Shown piece by piece: positions 46,119 to 54,104 of a stretch of 64,000 nt of DNA. Location of the stretch: the NCBI GenBank assembly GCA_963851045.1, contig CAWKNC010000002.1:1844424-1908423 (forward strand), written 5' to 3'. Under the pieces are notes generated by a model. The model worked only from the letters and a program-made list of their open reading frames with translations, did not search any database and had not been told where the DNA came from. The stretch is from WHSW01 sp963851045. GTDB taxonomy: Bacteria > Actinomycetota > Thermoleophilia > Solirubrobacterales > 70-9. The position numbers and the translations under genes were made by a program. Positions within the stretch are counted from its first letter, which is position 1. Each line of letters opens with the position of its first letter.

Positions 46119-46466
46119 CTAGGAATCCGACTCAGGGCCGGCGAGCGCGAACGGGCTGCCCTCGGAGTCCTTGCAGATTGCCCAGCGCTCACCCGGATGG
46201 ACAACGCTGCCACCGAGCTCGGCGACACGCTCGAGCGACGCGGCGACGTCGTCGACCTCGAAGTACGGCAGCGAGAAGCTGTCGCCCGGACCGCGGCCCC
46301 GCTCGTGAACGCCGACGGCAAGGTCCGTGTCGCGCGTCTGCCAGCCGGCACCCTCGCTCGCCTGGCGAGGCTCGAGCTCGGCGTCGAGCAACCCGCCCCA
46401 GAACGCCCGCGCGCGCTCGACGTCGTCGGCGGGGAACTCGATCAGAGCGGGGCGAGCGGAGTCCAC
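46119..46466 (-). CDS. VOC-family (glyoxalase/dioxygenase-fold) protein
   Basis: I choose the GTG at 46464-46466 because the family's first strand ALIEFPADDVERARAFWGGLL follows directly; this gives 115 residues, a normal single-domain length. Two beta-alpha-beta-beta-beta modules are visible, with YFEVDDVAASLERVAELGG and VHPGERWAICKDSEGSPFAL in the second half. Putative metal ligands are incomplete, and the function could be binding or catalysis. It lies between PepF and the divergent SprT-like gene. Confidence 0.82.
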   Translation of the reverse strand: MDSARPALIEFPADDVERARAFWGGLLDAELEPRQASEGAGWQTRDTDLAVGVHERGRGPGDSFSLPYFEVDDVAASLERVAELGGSVVHPGERWAICKDSEGSPFALAGPESDS

Positions 46467-46508
46467 ACGGCCAAATCTACCTCTGAGCCCGTCCCTAGGA
46501 TCGCTGCG

Positions 46509-46961
46509 ATGACCCGCCGTCGCCCCTCCTATTACCTCGTCGCCGGCGTCGACCTGCGCCGCGAGCTCGAACGCTTGCGCGCGCTCCCGGTGTTTGCCGG
46601 CGGCCCGCTCGCTGCTCGGGCGCCCGAGCTCAAGGTCCGCCGCAGCGCCACCCATCCGGTTCGCCTCGGCTTCGCGGTGCCGAGCCAGTGGCGATTGTCG
46701 GTGACCGCCTATCCCGAGGCGCGCGCGGGCGACGTGCTCGAAACTCTGCTTCACGAACTGGTCCACCTACATGTCGGTCGCGGCACCGGCGCTCACGCAT
46801 GGCACGGACGTGAGTTCAAGTCGACCCTGGCGACCGCGATGGCCGAGGCGTACGGGGTGACCGGCATCCGTCCTCGCAACACCCGCCACGGCGTCTGGGC
46901 CGAAGCGATCGAGAAGGTGCTCAGGGCCGGGCCTCAACTCGAACTGAGATTGGCGAGCTGA
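46509..46961 (+). CDS. SprT-like zinc metallopeptidase-domain protein
   Basis: The 150-residue protein starts at the ATG at 46509. It has a LLHELVHLHVG zinc motif (HExxH, about residue 88-92) and a likely third ligand in HAWHGREFKSTLA, as in SprT-like or WSS1-related proteins, though much of the usual C-terminal zinc ribbon is missing. An RNA- or DNA-protein repair or turnover role is possible by family. It is followed 58 bp later by the zinc-ribbon/NYN pair on the same strand. Confidence 0.82.
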   Translation: MTRRRPSYYLVAGVDLRRELERLRALPVFAGGPLAARAPELKVRRSATHPVRLGFAVPSQWRLSVTAYPEARAGDVLETLLHELVHLHVGRGTGAHAWHGREFKSTLATAMAEAYGVTGIRPRNTRHGVWAEAIEKVLRAGPQLELRLAS

Positions 46962-47019
46962 CGGTGGATCAGGACGCCAACCATGGTCTCGAGCAGACCC
47001 CGGGGTAGATTCGGGGCGG

Positions 47020-47157
47020 ATGCCCGCCGTGCTCAAACCCAAGCCCGAGTGCCGGCACTGCCGGAATGTCCTCGACCACTCGCTCTCGCGCTGCCCGCGC
47101 TGCGGCAAGCGCTCGTGGCTCAACCTGATCCTCGGTGGCCTCGGTCGCCGCTACTGA
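47020..47157 (+). CDS. 45-residue zinc-ribbon microprotein
   Basis: The short frame ATG 47020 to TGA 47155-47157 encodes 45 residues with two CxxC pairs, CRHC and CPRC, 13 residues apart, in a basic context, then a hydrophobic LNLILGGLG end. The next gene's ATG overlaps the stop as TGATG, so the two are translationally coupled. Codon use and the paired cysteines argue that it is real. Zinc-ribbon microproteins often bind nucleic acids or ribosomal proteins; here it may guide the adjacent NYN nuclease. Confidence 0.75.
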   Translation: MPAVLKPKPECRHCRNVLDHSLSRCPRCGKRSWLNLILGGLGRRY

Positions 47158-47528
47158 TGAGCCGCTACATCGTCGACGGGATGAACGTAATCGGCACCCG
47201 TCCCGACGGCTGGTGGAAGGATCGCGACGCCGCGATGGCAAAGCTCGTTGACCTGCTCGAGCGCTGGTCGGCCCGCTACGGCGACGACATCACCGTGGTC
47301 TTCGAGCGCAAGCCGCGGCCGCCCCTGCGATCGACCGTGATCGAGGTCGCCCACGCCCCCCGGCCGGGGCCGAACTCGGCCGACAACGAGATCATCCGGA
47401 TCGTCACGGAGGACTCGAACCCGAGCTCGATCCGCGTGGTGACCTCCGACAACCTGCTCGCTCACCGCGTGTTCAACCTCGGCGCCAACGTCGAGCCCGC
47501 CGCAAGCTTTCGCGACCGCATCGACTGA
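47157..47528 (+). CDS. NYN-domain (YacP/Rae1-like) ribonuclease
   Basis: The ATG at 47157 shares its A with the stop of the zinc-ribbon gene; the product is 123 residues. It begins with RYIVDGMNVIGTRPDGWWKD, the first Asp-containing strand of PIN/NYN nucleases. Further conserved acidic positions are in DDITVVFERKPR, NSADNEIIRIVTE and VVTSDNLLAHRVFNLGANVEP. YacP-type proteins such as Bacillus Rae1 cleave mRNA in the ribosomal A site. That role is known for the family and only inferred here. The coupled zinc-ribbon protein is a plausible cofactor. Confidence 0.88.
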   Translation: MSRYIVDGMNVIGTRPDGWWKDRDAAMAKLVDLLERWSARYGDDITVVFERKPRPPLRSTVIEVAHAPRPGPNSADNEIIRIVTEDSNPSSIRVVTSDNLLAHRVFNLGANVEPAASFRDRID

Positions 47529-47563
47529 AGGCTCGGGCGCCCGCCCGTCGAAGGTGTTCGGCG

Positions 47564-48139
47564 ATGGATTCGCGGGTCTACGTGATCGAGCTGGAACCCA
47601 GGGCCGGTCGCCGTCGCGATCCGCGGATCCCGTGGGTCTACGTCGGCTCGAGCGCGCGCGATCCCGAGATCCGCTTCGAACAGCACCGCCGTGGCTACAA
47701 GTCGTCCGGCCTGGTCCGGCGATTCGCGCTTCGCCTTCGCCCCGACCTCTACGCCGACCTCGAGCCGTTTCCAGGTTCCGCAGCCGCCCGCCACGCCGAG
47801 CTCGCCCGCGCTCGCGATCTCGCTCGGTCCGGCTTCGTGGCCCACAGCGACGGCACCTCCCACGGCCTTGAAGGTGGCGCTTGGACCGAGTGGGACGAAC
47901 GCCGGCTGACAAAGGTCGGCGCTCACGTGGACGCTGCCGCGCGCGAGTTGGTGGAGGGAGCGTTCGAGCCTCTTGACCCCGAGCGCTGCGCTCGGCTCCT
48001 TTACGGCGAGCGCGGGTTCTGGGTGTCGGATTTCCTCGATCCGGCCGACCCGCCACCCGCCTACGGCCTCTTTTCGCACGTGAGTCTCGACGCGCTCGAA
48101 GCACGGGCCGCCGCGACCGTGGCCGCTCACGCGTGTTGA
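47564..48139 (+). CDS. GIY-YIG-like nuclease-domain protein
   Basis: The 191-residue protein shows a GIY-YIG-type N-terminal fold: RVYVIEL as the first strand, WVYVGSSARDPEIRFEQHRRG as the YIG strand and following helix with its conserved Arg, then SSGLVRRFALRLRPDLYADL. The C-terminal half is helical. Endonuclease activity is plausible; the catalytic glutamate is not certain by eye. It is solitary, 35 bp after the NYN gene and 8 bp before the GH25 gene, and not next to uvrC or a mobile element. Confidence 0.72.
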   Translation: MDSRVYVIELEPRAGRRRDPRIPWVYVGSSARDPEIRFEQHRRGYKSSGLVRRFALRLRPDLYADLEPFPGSAAARHAELARARDLARSGFVAHSDGTSHGLEGGAWTEWDERRLTKVGAHVDAAARELVEGAFEPLDPERCARLLYGERGFWVSDFLDPADPPPAYGLFSHVSLDALEARAAATVAAHAC

Positions 48140-48147
48140 GAGGAGCG

Positions 48148-48906
48148 ATGAAGCGCTCAATACTTGCCGTGGTCCTGCTGGTGGTGCTGGTCGCAGCCAC
48201 GCCGGCGGCCGCGAAGGACCCGCAACCCCCACCCCGCGTCGCGGGGATCGACGTCTCGCGCTTTCAGGCCGACATCGACTGGAATGCCGTTGCCCTCGAC
48301 GGCATTCAGTTCGCCTTCGTTCAGGCGAGCCGCGGCTCGAAGAGGGACTGCAGCGTCGTCCCCCGCGAATGCGGGCCTGACGCCTACTACGACAGCAACT
48401 ACGCCGAGGCCAAGGCCTTTGGAATCCGCGTCGGGCCCTATCACCGCGCCTTCGTCGGTGGCAACGGCACGGTGTCGGTCAAGGCCGACGCACGCCGCGA
48501 GGCGCGCGTCTTTGCCGCTTCGGTCGGCGAGCTCGGCGGCACCGACCTCCGCCCCGCGCTCGATCTCGAGACGCCGTTTGCCGACCTCAGCGCGTTCGAG
48601 CTGCGCCTGTGGACGCGCACGTGGCTGCGCTCGGTCCAGCGGCGCCTCGGCGTCAGGCCGATCATTTACACCAACGTCTCGAGCTGGAACGCCCTCGGCA
48701 ACCCCACCTCGTTCGCCAGGCGCGGTCACCCGCTCTGGGTCGCCAACTGGAACGTCAGCGTGCCCGCGGTGCCCGCCCTCAACTGGGCCGGCTCGAGCTG
48801 GCGCGTCTGGCAGCACTCGAGCACCGGCTCGGTCGACGGCATCAGGGGCAACGTCGATCTCAACTGGCTGCGCTTCGGCTGGAGTGGCGTCAGCTTCAAC
48901 GACTGA
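48148..48906 (+). CDS. Secreted GH25 lysozyme (N-acetylmuramidase)
   Basis: The ATG at 48148 follows AGAGGAGCG and gives 252 residues. A signal peptide (ILAVVLLVVLVAATPAAA) precedes the GH25 domain: GIDVSRFQADIDWNAVAL at its start, FAFVQASRG, GPYHRAFVGG, ALDLETPF (catalytic Asp/Glu pair), PIIYTNVSSWNAL, LWVANWNVS and RVWQHSSTGSVDGI near the end. It cuts the beta-1,4 link of peptidoglycan outside the membrane. It precedes the trypsin-like protease by 51 bp. Confidence 0.94.
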   Translation: MKRSILAVVLLVVLVAATPAAAKDPQPPPRVAGIDVSRFQADIDWNAVALDGIQFAFVQASRGSKRDCSVVPRECGPDAYYDSNYAEAKAFGIRVGPYHRAFVGGNGTVSVKADARREARVFAASVGELGGTDLRPALDLETPFADLSAFELRLWTRTWLRSVQRRLGVRPIIYTNVSSWNALGNPTSFARRGHPLWVANWNVSVPAVPALNWAGSSWRVWQHSSTGSVDGIRGNVDLNWLRFGWSGVSFND

Positions 48907-48957
48907 CGATCCGCGCCGTGTGAAATGCTCGTGCGGTCTGACGAAAGGGGGGAGCCG

Positions 48958-50088
48958 ATGAAGCGGCCCACGCTCGCGCTCGCTGTCGTGTTGGTTTGTT
49001 CGGTCCCACTCGCGCTCACGCCGACCGCGGCCGGTCAGGCGAACGGTCGCATCGTCGGCGGCGCCCCGATCTCGATCGATCAGGTTCCCTGGCAGGTCGC
49101 GCTCGCGCTCTCACCGACAGTCAGTTCCGGCAGCCCAGCCGAGCGGCAAATCTGTGGAGGCTCGCTGGTCGCCCCCACGCTCGTCATCACAGCCGCGCAC
49201 TGCGTTTCAAACGATCGCGGAGTCTTCAGCCCAGCCAGTGACTTCACGGTGATCTCCGGGCGCACCCAACTCGACTCGAGCGCCGGCAGGGAGTCCGCGG
49301 TGGCGAGCCTCACCGGATTCGTCGACAACGCCGGTCGCCAGCTCTACAACCCGTCGACGAGCGCATGGGACGTCGTCTTGCTTGAGCTCGCCCAGCCGGC
49401 GGTCGGAACGCCGATTCAGATCGCCGGGGCTGACGAGCAATCCATCTGGATGCCCGGCAGATCCCTCCTCGCCAGCGGCTGGGGCGCGCTGGGCGAACGT
49501 GCTCCGGCCGCCGTCACCCTGCAGGCGACCGAACTCACCGCCTATGGCACGACCTGTTTCGACCGTCGTGTCGACGATCCGGCCACGTCCTTCTGCGCCG
49601 GCTCGGCCCTCGGCGATCGGGACACCTGTTACGGCGACAGTGGCGGGCCGCTGGTGGCGCCGCTTGCCGACGGCGGCTTCCGCTTGGTGGGCGATACCTC
49701 CTACGGCTTCGGGAAGTGCGGGTCGTTCGATCCGGGCGCCTACGGTCGCCTTGCCGCCGAGCCGATGCGCAGCGCACTCGCCGACGCGGCGATGACGGCG
49801 GCAGGTGCCGACATCGTCGGGTCCGGCGGCCAACCCCCGACGGTTCTCACCGAGACACAGGCCCGCGAGAACGCCTGGATCTGGCTCGATGCCGACTGCG
49901 CGCGCTACCGGCCATGCCAGTCCTACAAGGCTTCGACCTGTCGCGCGAGCAATTCCGCATGGATCTGTCCGGTCAAGGAGTTCGGGCGCGACAAGCGCGG
50001 GCGGTTCAGCTGCAAGCGGCTGGTCAAGGTCTCTGTCGCGTCAGAGTCGTTGGTCCGCCGCGGCATCGGCCGCTGGAAGTGCCGCTGA
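48958..50088 (+). CDS. Secreted trypsin-like (S1) serine protease with Cys-rich tail
   Basis: The ATG at 48958 follows AAAGGGGGGA and gives 376 residues. A signal peptide (residues about 4-22) and short propeptide end at RIVGGAPIS, the activation site. The triad is complete: His in ITAAHCVS, Asp in TSAWDVVLLEL, Ser in CYGDSGGPLVAP. The residue six before Ser is Asp (DTCYGDSGG), which predicts trypsin specificity for Lys/Arg. Disulfide cysteines are present. After the protease fold a 75-residue tail holds about six cysteines (DCARYRPCQSYKASTCR) and many basic residues. It may bind a substrate or wall. Confidence 0.94.
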   Translation: MKRPTLALAVVLVCSVPLALTPTAAGQANGRIVGGAPISIDQVPWQVALALSPTVSSGSPAERQICGGSLVAPTLVITAAHCVSNDRGVFSPASDFTVISGRTQLDSSAGRESAVASLTGFVDNAGRQLYNPSTSAWDVVLLELAQPAVGTPIQIAGADEQSIWMPGRSLLASGWGALGERAPAAVTLQATELTAYGTTCFDRRVDDPATSFCAGSALGDRDTCYGDSGGPLVAPLADGGFRLVGDTSYGFGKCGSFDPGAYGRLAAEPMRSALADAAMTAAGADIVGSGGQPPTVLTETQARENAWIWLDADCARYRPCQSYKASTCRASNSAWICPVKEFGRDKRGRFSCKRLVKVSVASESLVRRGIGRWKCR

Positions 50089-50095
50089 GGGCTCT

Positions 50096-50863
50096 TTACG
50101 CGCGCAGCTTGTAGCCCTGCGTGAACAGACGCAGGTTGATGAAGAAGATCGCTGCCGTTGCCGCCGCAAGCGCGAGGAGTGAGAGCGCGATGCTCGCCTC
50201 GGTGAAGCCGAGAAAGCCGTAGCGGACGAGATTGATCATGTAGTAGACGGGGTTGAAGTGGGTGAGCGTCTGGAAGGGCTCGGGCAGAAGCGACGCCGAG
50301 TAAAAGACCCCGCCGAGGAAGATCAGGGGCGTCAGCACGAAGGTCTGCGCGATCGCGACGTCGTCGAACTGCTCGGCGCGCACCCCAACCAGCACCCCGA
50401 GCTGAGAGAAGAAGAACCCGACCAAAAACAGCGAGGGGATGAGGACGAGCACGTGCTCGACCGGGAGGTCGGCGAGAAGCGACGCGGCGATGAAGGTGAG
50501 CGACGCGACCGCCGCCCCGCGCGTGAGACCACCGAGGGAGAAGGCGAGCAGCAGCTCACGCGGCGACGCGGGCGATGAGAGCTGGTCTTGGATCGCGCCC
50601 TGAAACTTCTGCTGGAGGATCGAACTCGCGTTGTTTGAGAACGAGTTCATCGCCAGGGCCATCATGATCAGGCCGGGGATCACGAAGACGACGTACTTGA
50701 AGCCGTGAAGCGTGTCGATCCGCGAGCCCAGCGCGGCGCCGAAGACCGAGATGTAGAGAAACGTCTCGAGCAGGGGCGCGCCGATGGTCTGGCGCTTGAT
50801 CTTCATGAACCGGTTCATCTCGCGCCGCCAGAGCGTGAGGAAGCGGATCTGCGCGGTCGTCAT
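50096..50863 (-). CDS. ABC-2 type transporter permease
   Basis: The ATG at 50861-50863 overlaps the ATPase stop as ATGA; the product is 255 residues with six hydrophobic segments and the ABC-2 pattern (FVIPGLIMMALAMNSFSNNA, FVLTPLIFLGGVFYSASLLP, FNPVYYMINLVRYG). Transporters of this class export drugs, polysaccharide or lipid. The substrate is unknown. It is the last gene of a three-gene minus-strand operon. Confidence 0.92.
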   Translation of the reverse strand: MTTAQIRFLTLWRREMNRFMKIKRQTIGAPLLETFLYISVFGAALGSRIDTLHGFKYVVFVIPGLIMMALAMNSFSNNASSILQQKFQGAIQDQLSSPASPRELLLAFSLGGLTRGAAVASLTFIAASLLADLPVEHVLVLIPSLFLVGFFFSQLGVLVGVRAEQFDDVAIAQTFVLTPLIFLGGVFYSASLLPEPFQTLTHFNPVYYMINLVRYGFLGFTEASIALSLLALAAATAAIFFINLRLFTQGYKLRA

Positions 50864-51627
50864 ACGAGCTCCTCCGCGACCTTTGAGCGCGAGAGCTCCT
50901 TGCGCCCGACGAGCTCGAGGTAGGCGTCCTCGAGGCTGGACACGCCGTAACGCTGAGAGAGCTCGGCGGTCGACCCGCACGCCGCGATCTCACCGTGGTT
51001 GATGAAGGCGATCCGGTCGCAAAGCTGCTCGGCCTCTTCGAGGTAGTGCGTGGTGAGGAGGATCGTCGTCCCCTCCTCGTTGATCTGCTTGACGTAGTGC
51101 CAGAGCTCGAGGCGCAGCTCGATGTCGACCCCGGCGGTCGGCTCGTCGAGGATCAAAAGGCGCGGGCGATGCATCAGCGCGCGGGCGAGGATCAGCCGCC
51201 GCTTCATCCCGCCCGACAGCGTCCGGGTGCGCTCGTTTCGCTTGCTGTAGAGCGAGAACGTCTCGAGCAACTCGGCGGCGCGCTCGCGGCGCTCCTTTTT
51301 GGGCATCCCGAAGTAACCGGCGTGATAGTCGAGCGTCTCCTCGAGCGTCAAGAACCAATCGAGGTTGAGCTCCTGAGGCGCGAGCCCGACGGCCTGGCGC
51401 GCCTCGGCGTAGTCGGTGATCGCGTCGTGGCCAAAGACCTTGATCTGTCCGCCAGTCGGCTGGGCGAGACCCGTGGTGCAGTGGATCAGTGTCGATTTGC
51501 CGGCGCCATTCGGGCCAAGCAGGCCGAAGAACTCGCCCGTCCCGATCTCGAGGTCAACGCCCTTGAGCGCCTCGACTCCCGTCGGGTAGGTCTTCTCCAG
51601 ACCCGTTATGTCGAGCGCCCTGGTCAT
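50860..51627 (-). CDS. ABC-2 type transporter ATPase
   Basis: The 255-residue protein has Walker A LLGPNGAGKSTLI, Q-loop GLAPQELNLD, signature LSGGMKRRLILARAL, Walker B LLILDEPTAGVD and His switch LLTTHYLEEAE. It pairs with the overlapping permease gene to form an exporter. The SDR gene lies 18 bp upstream on the same strand, so SDR, ATPase and permease are likely one operon, raising the possibility that the SDR modifies the exported product or confers linked resistance. Confidence 0.95.
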   Translation of the reverse strand: MTRALDITGLEKTYPTGVEALKGVDLEIGTGEFFGLLGPNGAGKSTLIHCTTGLAQPTGGQIKVFGHDAITDYAEARQAVGLAPQELNLDWFLTLEETLDYHAGYFGMPKKERRERAAELLETFSLYSKRNERTRTLSGGMKRRLILARALMHRPRLLILDEPTAGVDIELRLELWHYVKQINEEGTTILLTTHYLEEAEQLCDRIAFINHGEIAACGSTAELSQRYGVSSLEDAYLELVGRKELSRSKVAEELV

Positions 51628-51645
51628 CGCGGCGATGATGAAGGT

Positions 51646-52464
51646 TCAACTGCGCTCGAAGTCAAGCCCGGTGAGCTCGGCGCTCAGGTTCCAGAGCCTC
51701 TCGCGGGCCTCGGCGTCGGCAGCCTGCGGATCCGGAGTCGCCTCGGCAAGCACGTCGTAGAAGCGCCCGGTGACGCCGTCGACGTCGTCGCTCACCGCGA
51801 GGCGCAGCGTTGCCTCGGCGCCCTTGTCGACCGTCGAGATCGGCGTCGTCCCCATCTCCCGAACCATGTTGGTGTCCATGTAGGTCGACGGGTGCAGCGC
51901 GTTCACGCTCGGCGACTTGCCTTGCGGCAGCCGCTCGGCGAGCTCGATCGTGAACAGGATCTGGGCAAGCTTGGACTGCGAGTAGGAGCGGCCCGGGCTC
52001 CAGGAGCCGTTGGTGAGCATCACGTCGTCGAAGTCGATGGGCGCCTGGCCCAGCGAGGAGACATTGACGATCCGACTGCCCGGCGTCTCGCGCAGCACTC
52101 CCAGCAGCTCGAGCGTGATCAGAAAGTGCGAGAGGTGGTTGACGGCGAAGACGAGCTCATGGCCGTCGGCGCTGGTGGCGCGCTCGCGCGTGGCCACGCC
52201 CGCGTTGTTGACGAGGATGTCGAGCTCGGTGTGCTCAGTTGCAACCCGCCGAGCGAGCGTTCGCGCCTCGTCGAGCGAGGAGAGGTCGGCCAGATAGCCC
52301 TCCGTGTTCTCACCGAGCTCATCGACCACCCGCGCGAGCTTGCGCTCATCGCGCCCGTGGGCAAGCACCCTCACGCCCGAGGCGGCAAGCCTGCGGGCAA
52401 CCTCGAGGCCGAGCCCATCGGTGGCTCCGGTGACGAGGACGGTGTGATGTGGGGCGGTAGGCAC
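51646..52464 (-). CDS. Short-chain dehydrogenase/reductase
   Basis: The GTG at 52462-52464 gives 272 residues. The Rossmann P-loop is VLVTGATDGLGLEVARRL, followed by NNAG in ILVNNAGVATRER, Ser in IVNVSSLGQ, and the active-site Tyr and Lys in SYSQSKLAQ. The arrangement is the classical SDR type with NAD(P) binding, similar to retinol dehydrogenase-like actinobacterial members; substrate unknown. It is the first gene of the ABC operon and diverges from the P450 across a repeat-rich gap. Confidence 0.92.
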   Translation of the reverse strand: MPTAPHHTVLVTGATDGLGLEVARRLAASGVRVLAHGRDERKLARVVDELGENTEGYLADLSSLDEARTLARRVATEHTELDILVNNAGVATRERATSADGHELVFAVNHLSHFLITLELLGVLRETPGSRIVNVSSLGQAPIDFDDVMLTNGSWSPGRSYSQSKLAQILFTIELAERLPQGKSPSVNALHPSTYMDTNMVREMGTTPISTVDKGAEATLRLAVSDDVDGVTGRFYDVLAEATPDPQAADAEARERLWNLSAELTGLDFERS

Positions 52465-52859
52465 TGCAATTGAGGCTAGCCACCGCTACTCGCGTGGCCC
52501 GGACGTGGCTGGCGCACCGGCGGCCCGCCTGAGCCGATGCGCGGTGGCAGGGCTGGGCCGGACGGCGTGGCGGGCTCGGCGGAGCGGCGGGGCGGGTGCG
52601 GGGGCTGGGCAAGTGCGGGGGCGGTGCTGCTGTGGGCCGCATTTGGTTCGCTAGGCGATGCCTATGCGGCCCACTTCGGAAAACCGCCCGCCGACGCCGC
52701 CGCGCGCCCCACGCTGGGGCCGCATTTTGTTCGCTAGGCGATGACTATGCGGCCAAGGTCGGAAAACCGCCCGCCGACGCCGCCGCGCCCCCCGCGCCCG
52801 CGCCATGCGATCGCGATCCGGCCTCGCCCCACGCCGAGCGCGGCGGTTAGATTGACCCG
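52465..52859. repeat. Divergent gap with two tandem 83-bp palindromic units
   Basis: The 395-bp gap holds no credible gene. Two direct repeats of 83 bp (52634-52716 and 52717-52799) are over 80% identical. Each begins with nested inverted repeats: GGGCCGCAT ... ATGCGGCCC (52634-52642 / 52664-52672; copy 2 one base shorter, 52718-52725 / 52747-52754) around TCGC-TAG-GCGA. A small CGG-AAAA-CCG hairpin and a GCCGCC-rich tail follow. Base changes between copies fall mainly outside the paired arms. Their period is not a multiple of three, which argues against coding. The flanks (52500-52630) are GC-rich with no clear promoter. Confidence 0.8.
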
Positions 52860-54087
52860 GTGACGGGCGCCGCTCTCGCCGATCTCGAGCTTCCCGAGTT
52901 CGACTACCTCGACCCGACCCTGCGGGGCCCGGCCTTCGACGCTCGGATGGCCGAGCTCGCCGAGGAGAGCTGGCTCGCGCGGGTCCAGCTCGGCCTCGTC
53001 GTTTTGGACCGCGAGTCGGGCGAGTTCTTCCTGCGCTCGAAGCAGACGACGTTCCCCGGCAAGGCGCTCGCGGAGATCTTCGACATGAAGGAGGGCGCGC
53101 TCGGCGAGGAGGTCGCGCGCAACATCCTCCACATCGATGGCGAGGATCACCGCCGCCTGCGCAATCTCGTCAACCCGGCCTTCACCCCGCGCGCGGCCGA
53201 CCGCTGGCGTCCGGTGATGCGCGACTACATCGCCGGCCTCTTCGAGCCAATAGCCCAACCGGACGGATCGGGCGAGTGCGAGGCGGTCGCGGCGCTCACC
53301 CGCCCGTACCCGGCGATGACGATCGCGACCGTGGTCGGCGCTCCCACCGACGACGCCGAGCGACTCGCGGCTTGGTCGCGCTGGATCCAGCTTCAGTTCG
53401 ACGGCCCGACGCTCGCCGAGCACCGCGCCGAGGTCGAGCGTGCCTGCGAGGAGCTCTACGCCTACCTCGACGTCTTGGTCGCAAAAAAGCGCGCCGACCC
53501 CGGCGACGACCTGCTCTCGACGCTGATCGCCGCCCGCGATGGCGACGATCGCCTCGACGACGCCGAACTGCGAAATCTCGTCCTCAACGTGCTGGTCGGC
53601 GGCGTCGACACCACGCAGTCACAGCTCGCCCACGCGCTGCGGCTGTTCGCGACGCATCCGCAGCAGTGGGAGCTACTCGGCCGCGAGCCCGAGCTCGCTG
53701 CCAACGCCGTGAGCGAAATCATCCGCGTGGCGCCGGTGACGCCCGTTCACGGCGCGAATCGTCGTCGAGGAGATCGAGCACCGCGGCGTCGTCTTTCCCC
53801 GCGACACGATCGTGATCGTCTGCGCCCATCAGGCAAACCGCGACGCCGAGGGCGGCGGAACCGAGTTCGACATCACCCGCGAGGGCGCCGGCAAGCGGGC
53901 GCTGACCTTCGGCGCCGGCATCCACTACTGCCTCGGCGCCAACCTCGCCCGCGCCGAGCTCGGGGAGGCGCTCGCCTACCTGGCGCCGCGGATGCCGGGC
54001 CTCGAGCTCACCGGCGAGCCCGCCTACGACTCGGTCCACGGCATCTACGGACTCGACGCGCTGCCGATCCGCTGGAGCGCGAACTGA
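52860..54087 (+). pseudogene. Cytochrome P450, interrupted by a single-base frameshift
   Basis: Frame 1 from the GTG at 52860 encodes about 295 residues of a P450: helix-I LVGGVDTTQSQLAHAL (about 246) and ExxR in SEIIRV (about 285). At 53745 one extra base shifts the frame; removing it joins PVTP to FTARIVVEEI and gives a normal about 408-residue P450 with its heme loop FGAGIHYCLGANLARAE (Cys at 53929-53931). All catalytic motifs survive, so this is either a recent mutation or a sequencing error. Left unrepaired, frame 1 runs on into the next gene, making a false fusion. A P450 would insert oxygen into an unknown substrate with a separate reductase. Confidence 0.85.
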
Positions 54088-54104
54088 GGGCTCGGGGCGC
54101 TGGA

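Noticed and set aside
52596..52850. Short frames through the 83-bp repeats (GKPPADAAA-type peptides)
   Set aside because: The two units fall in different frames because 83 is not a multiple of three, so no single protein is encoded.
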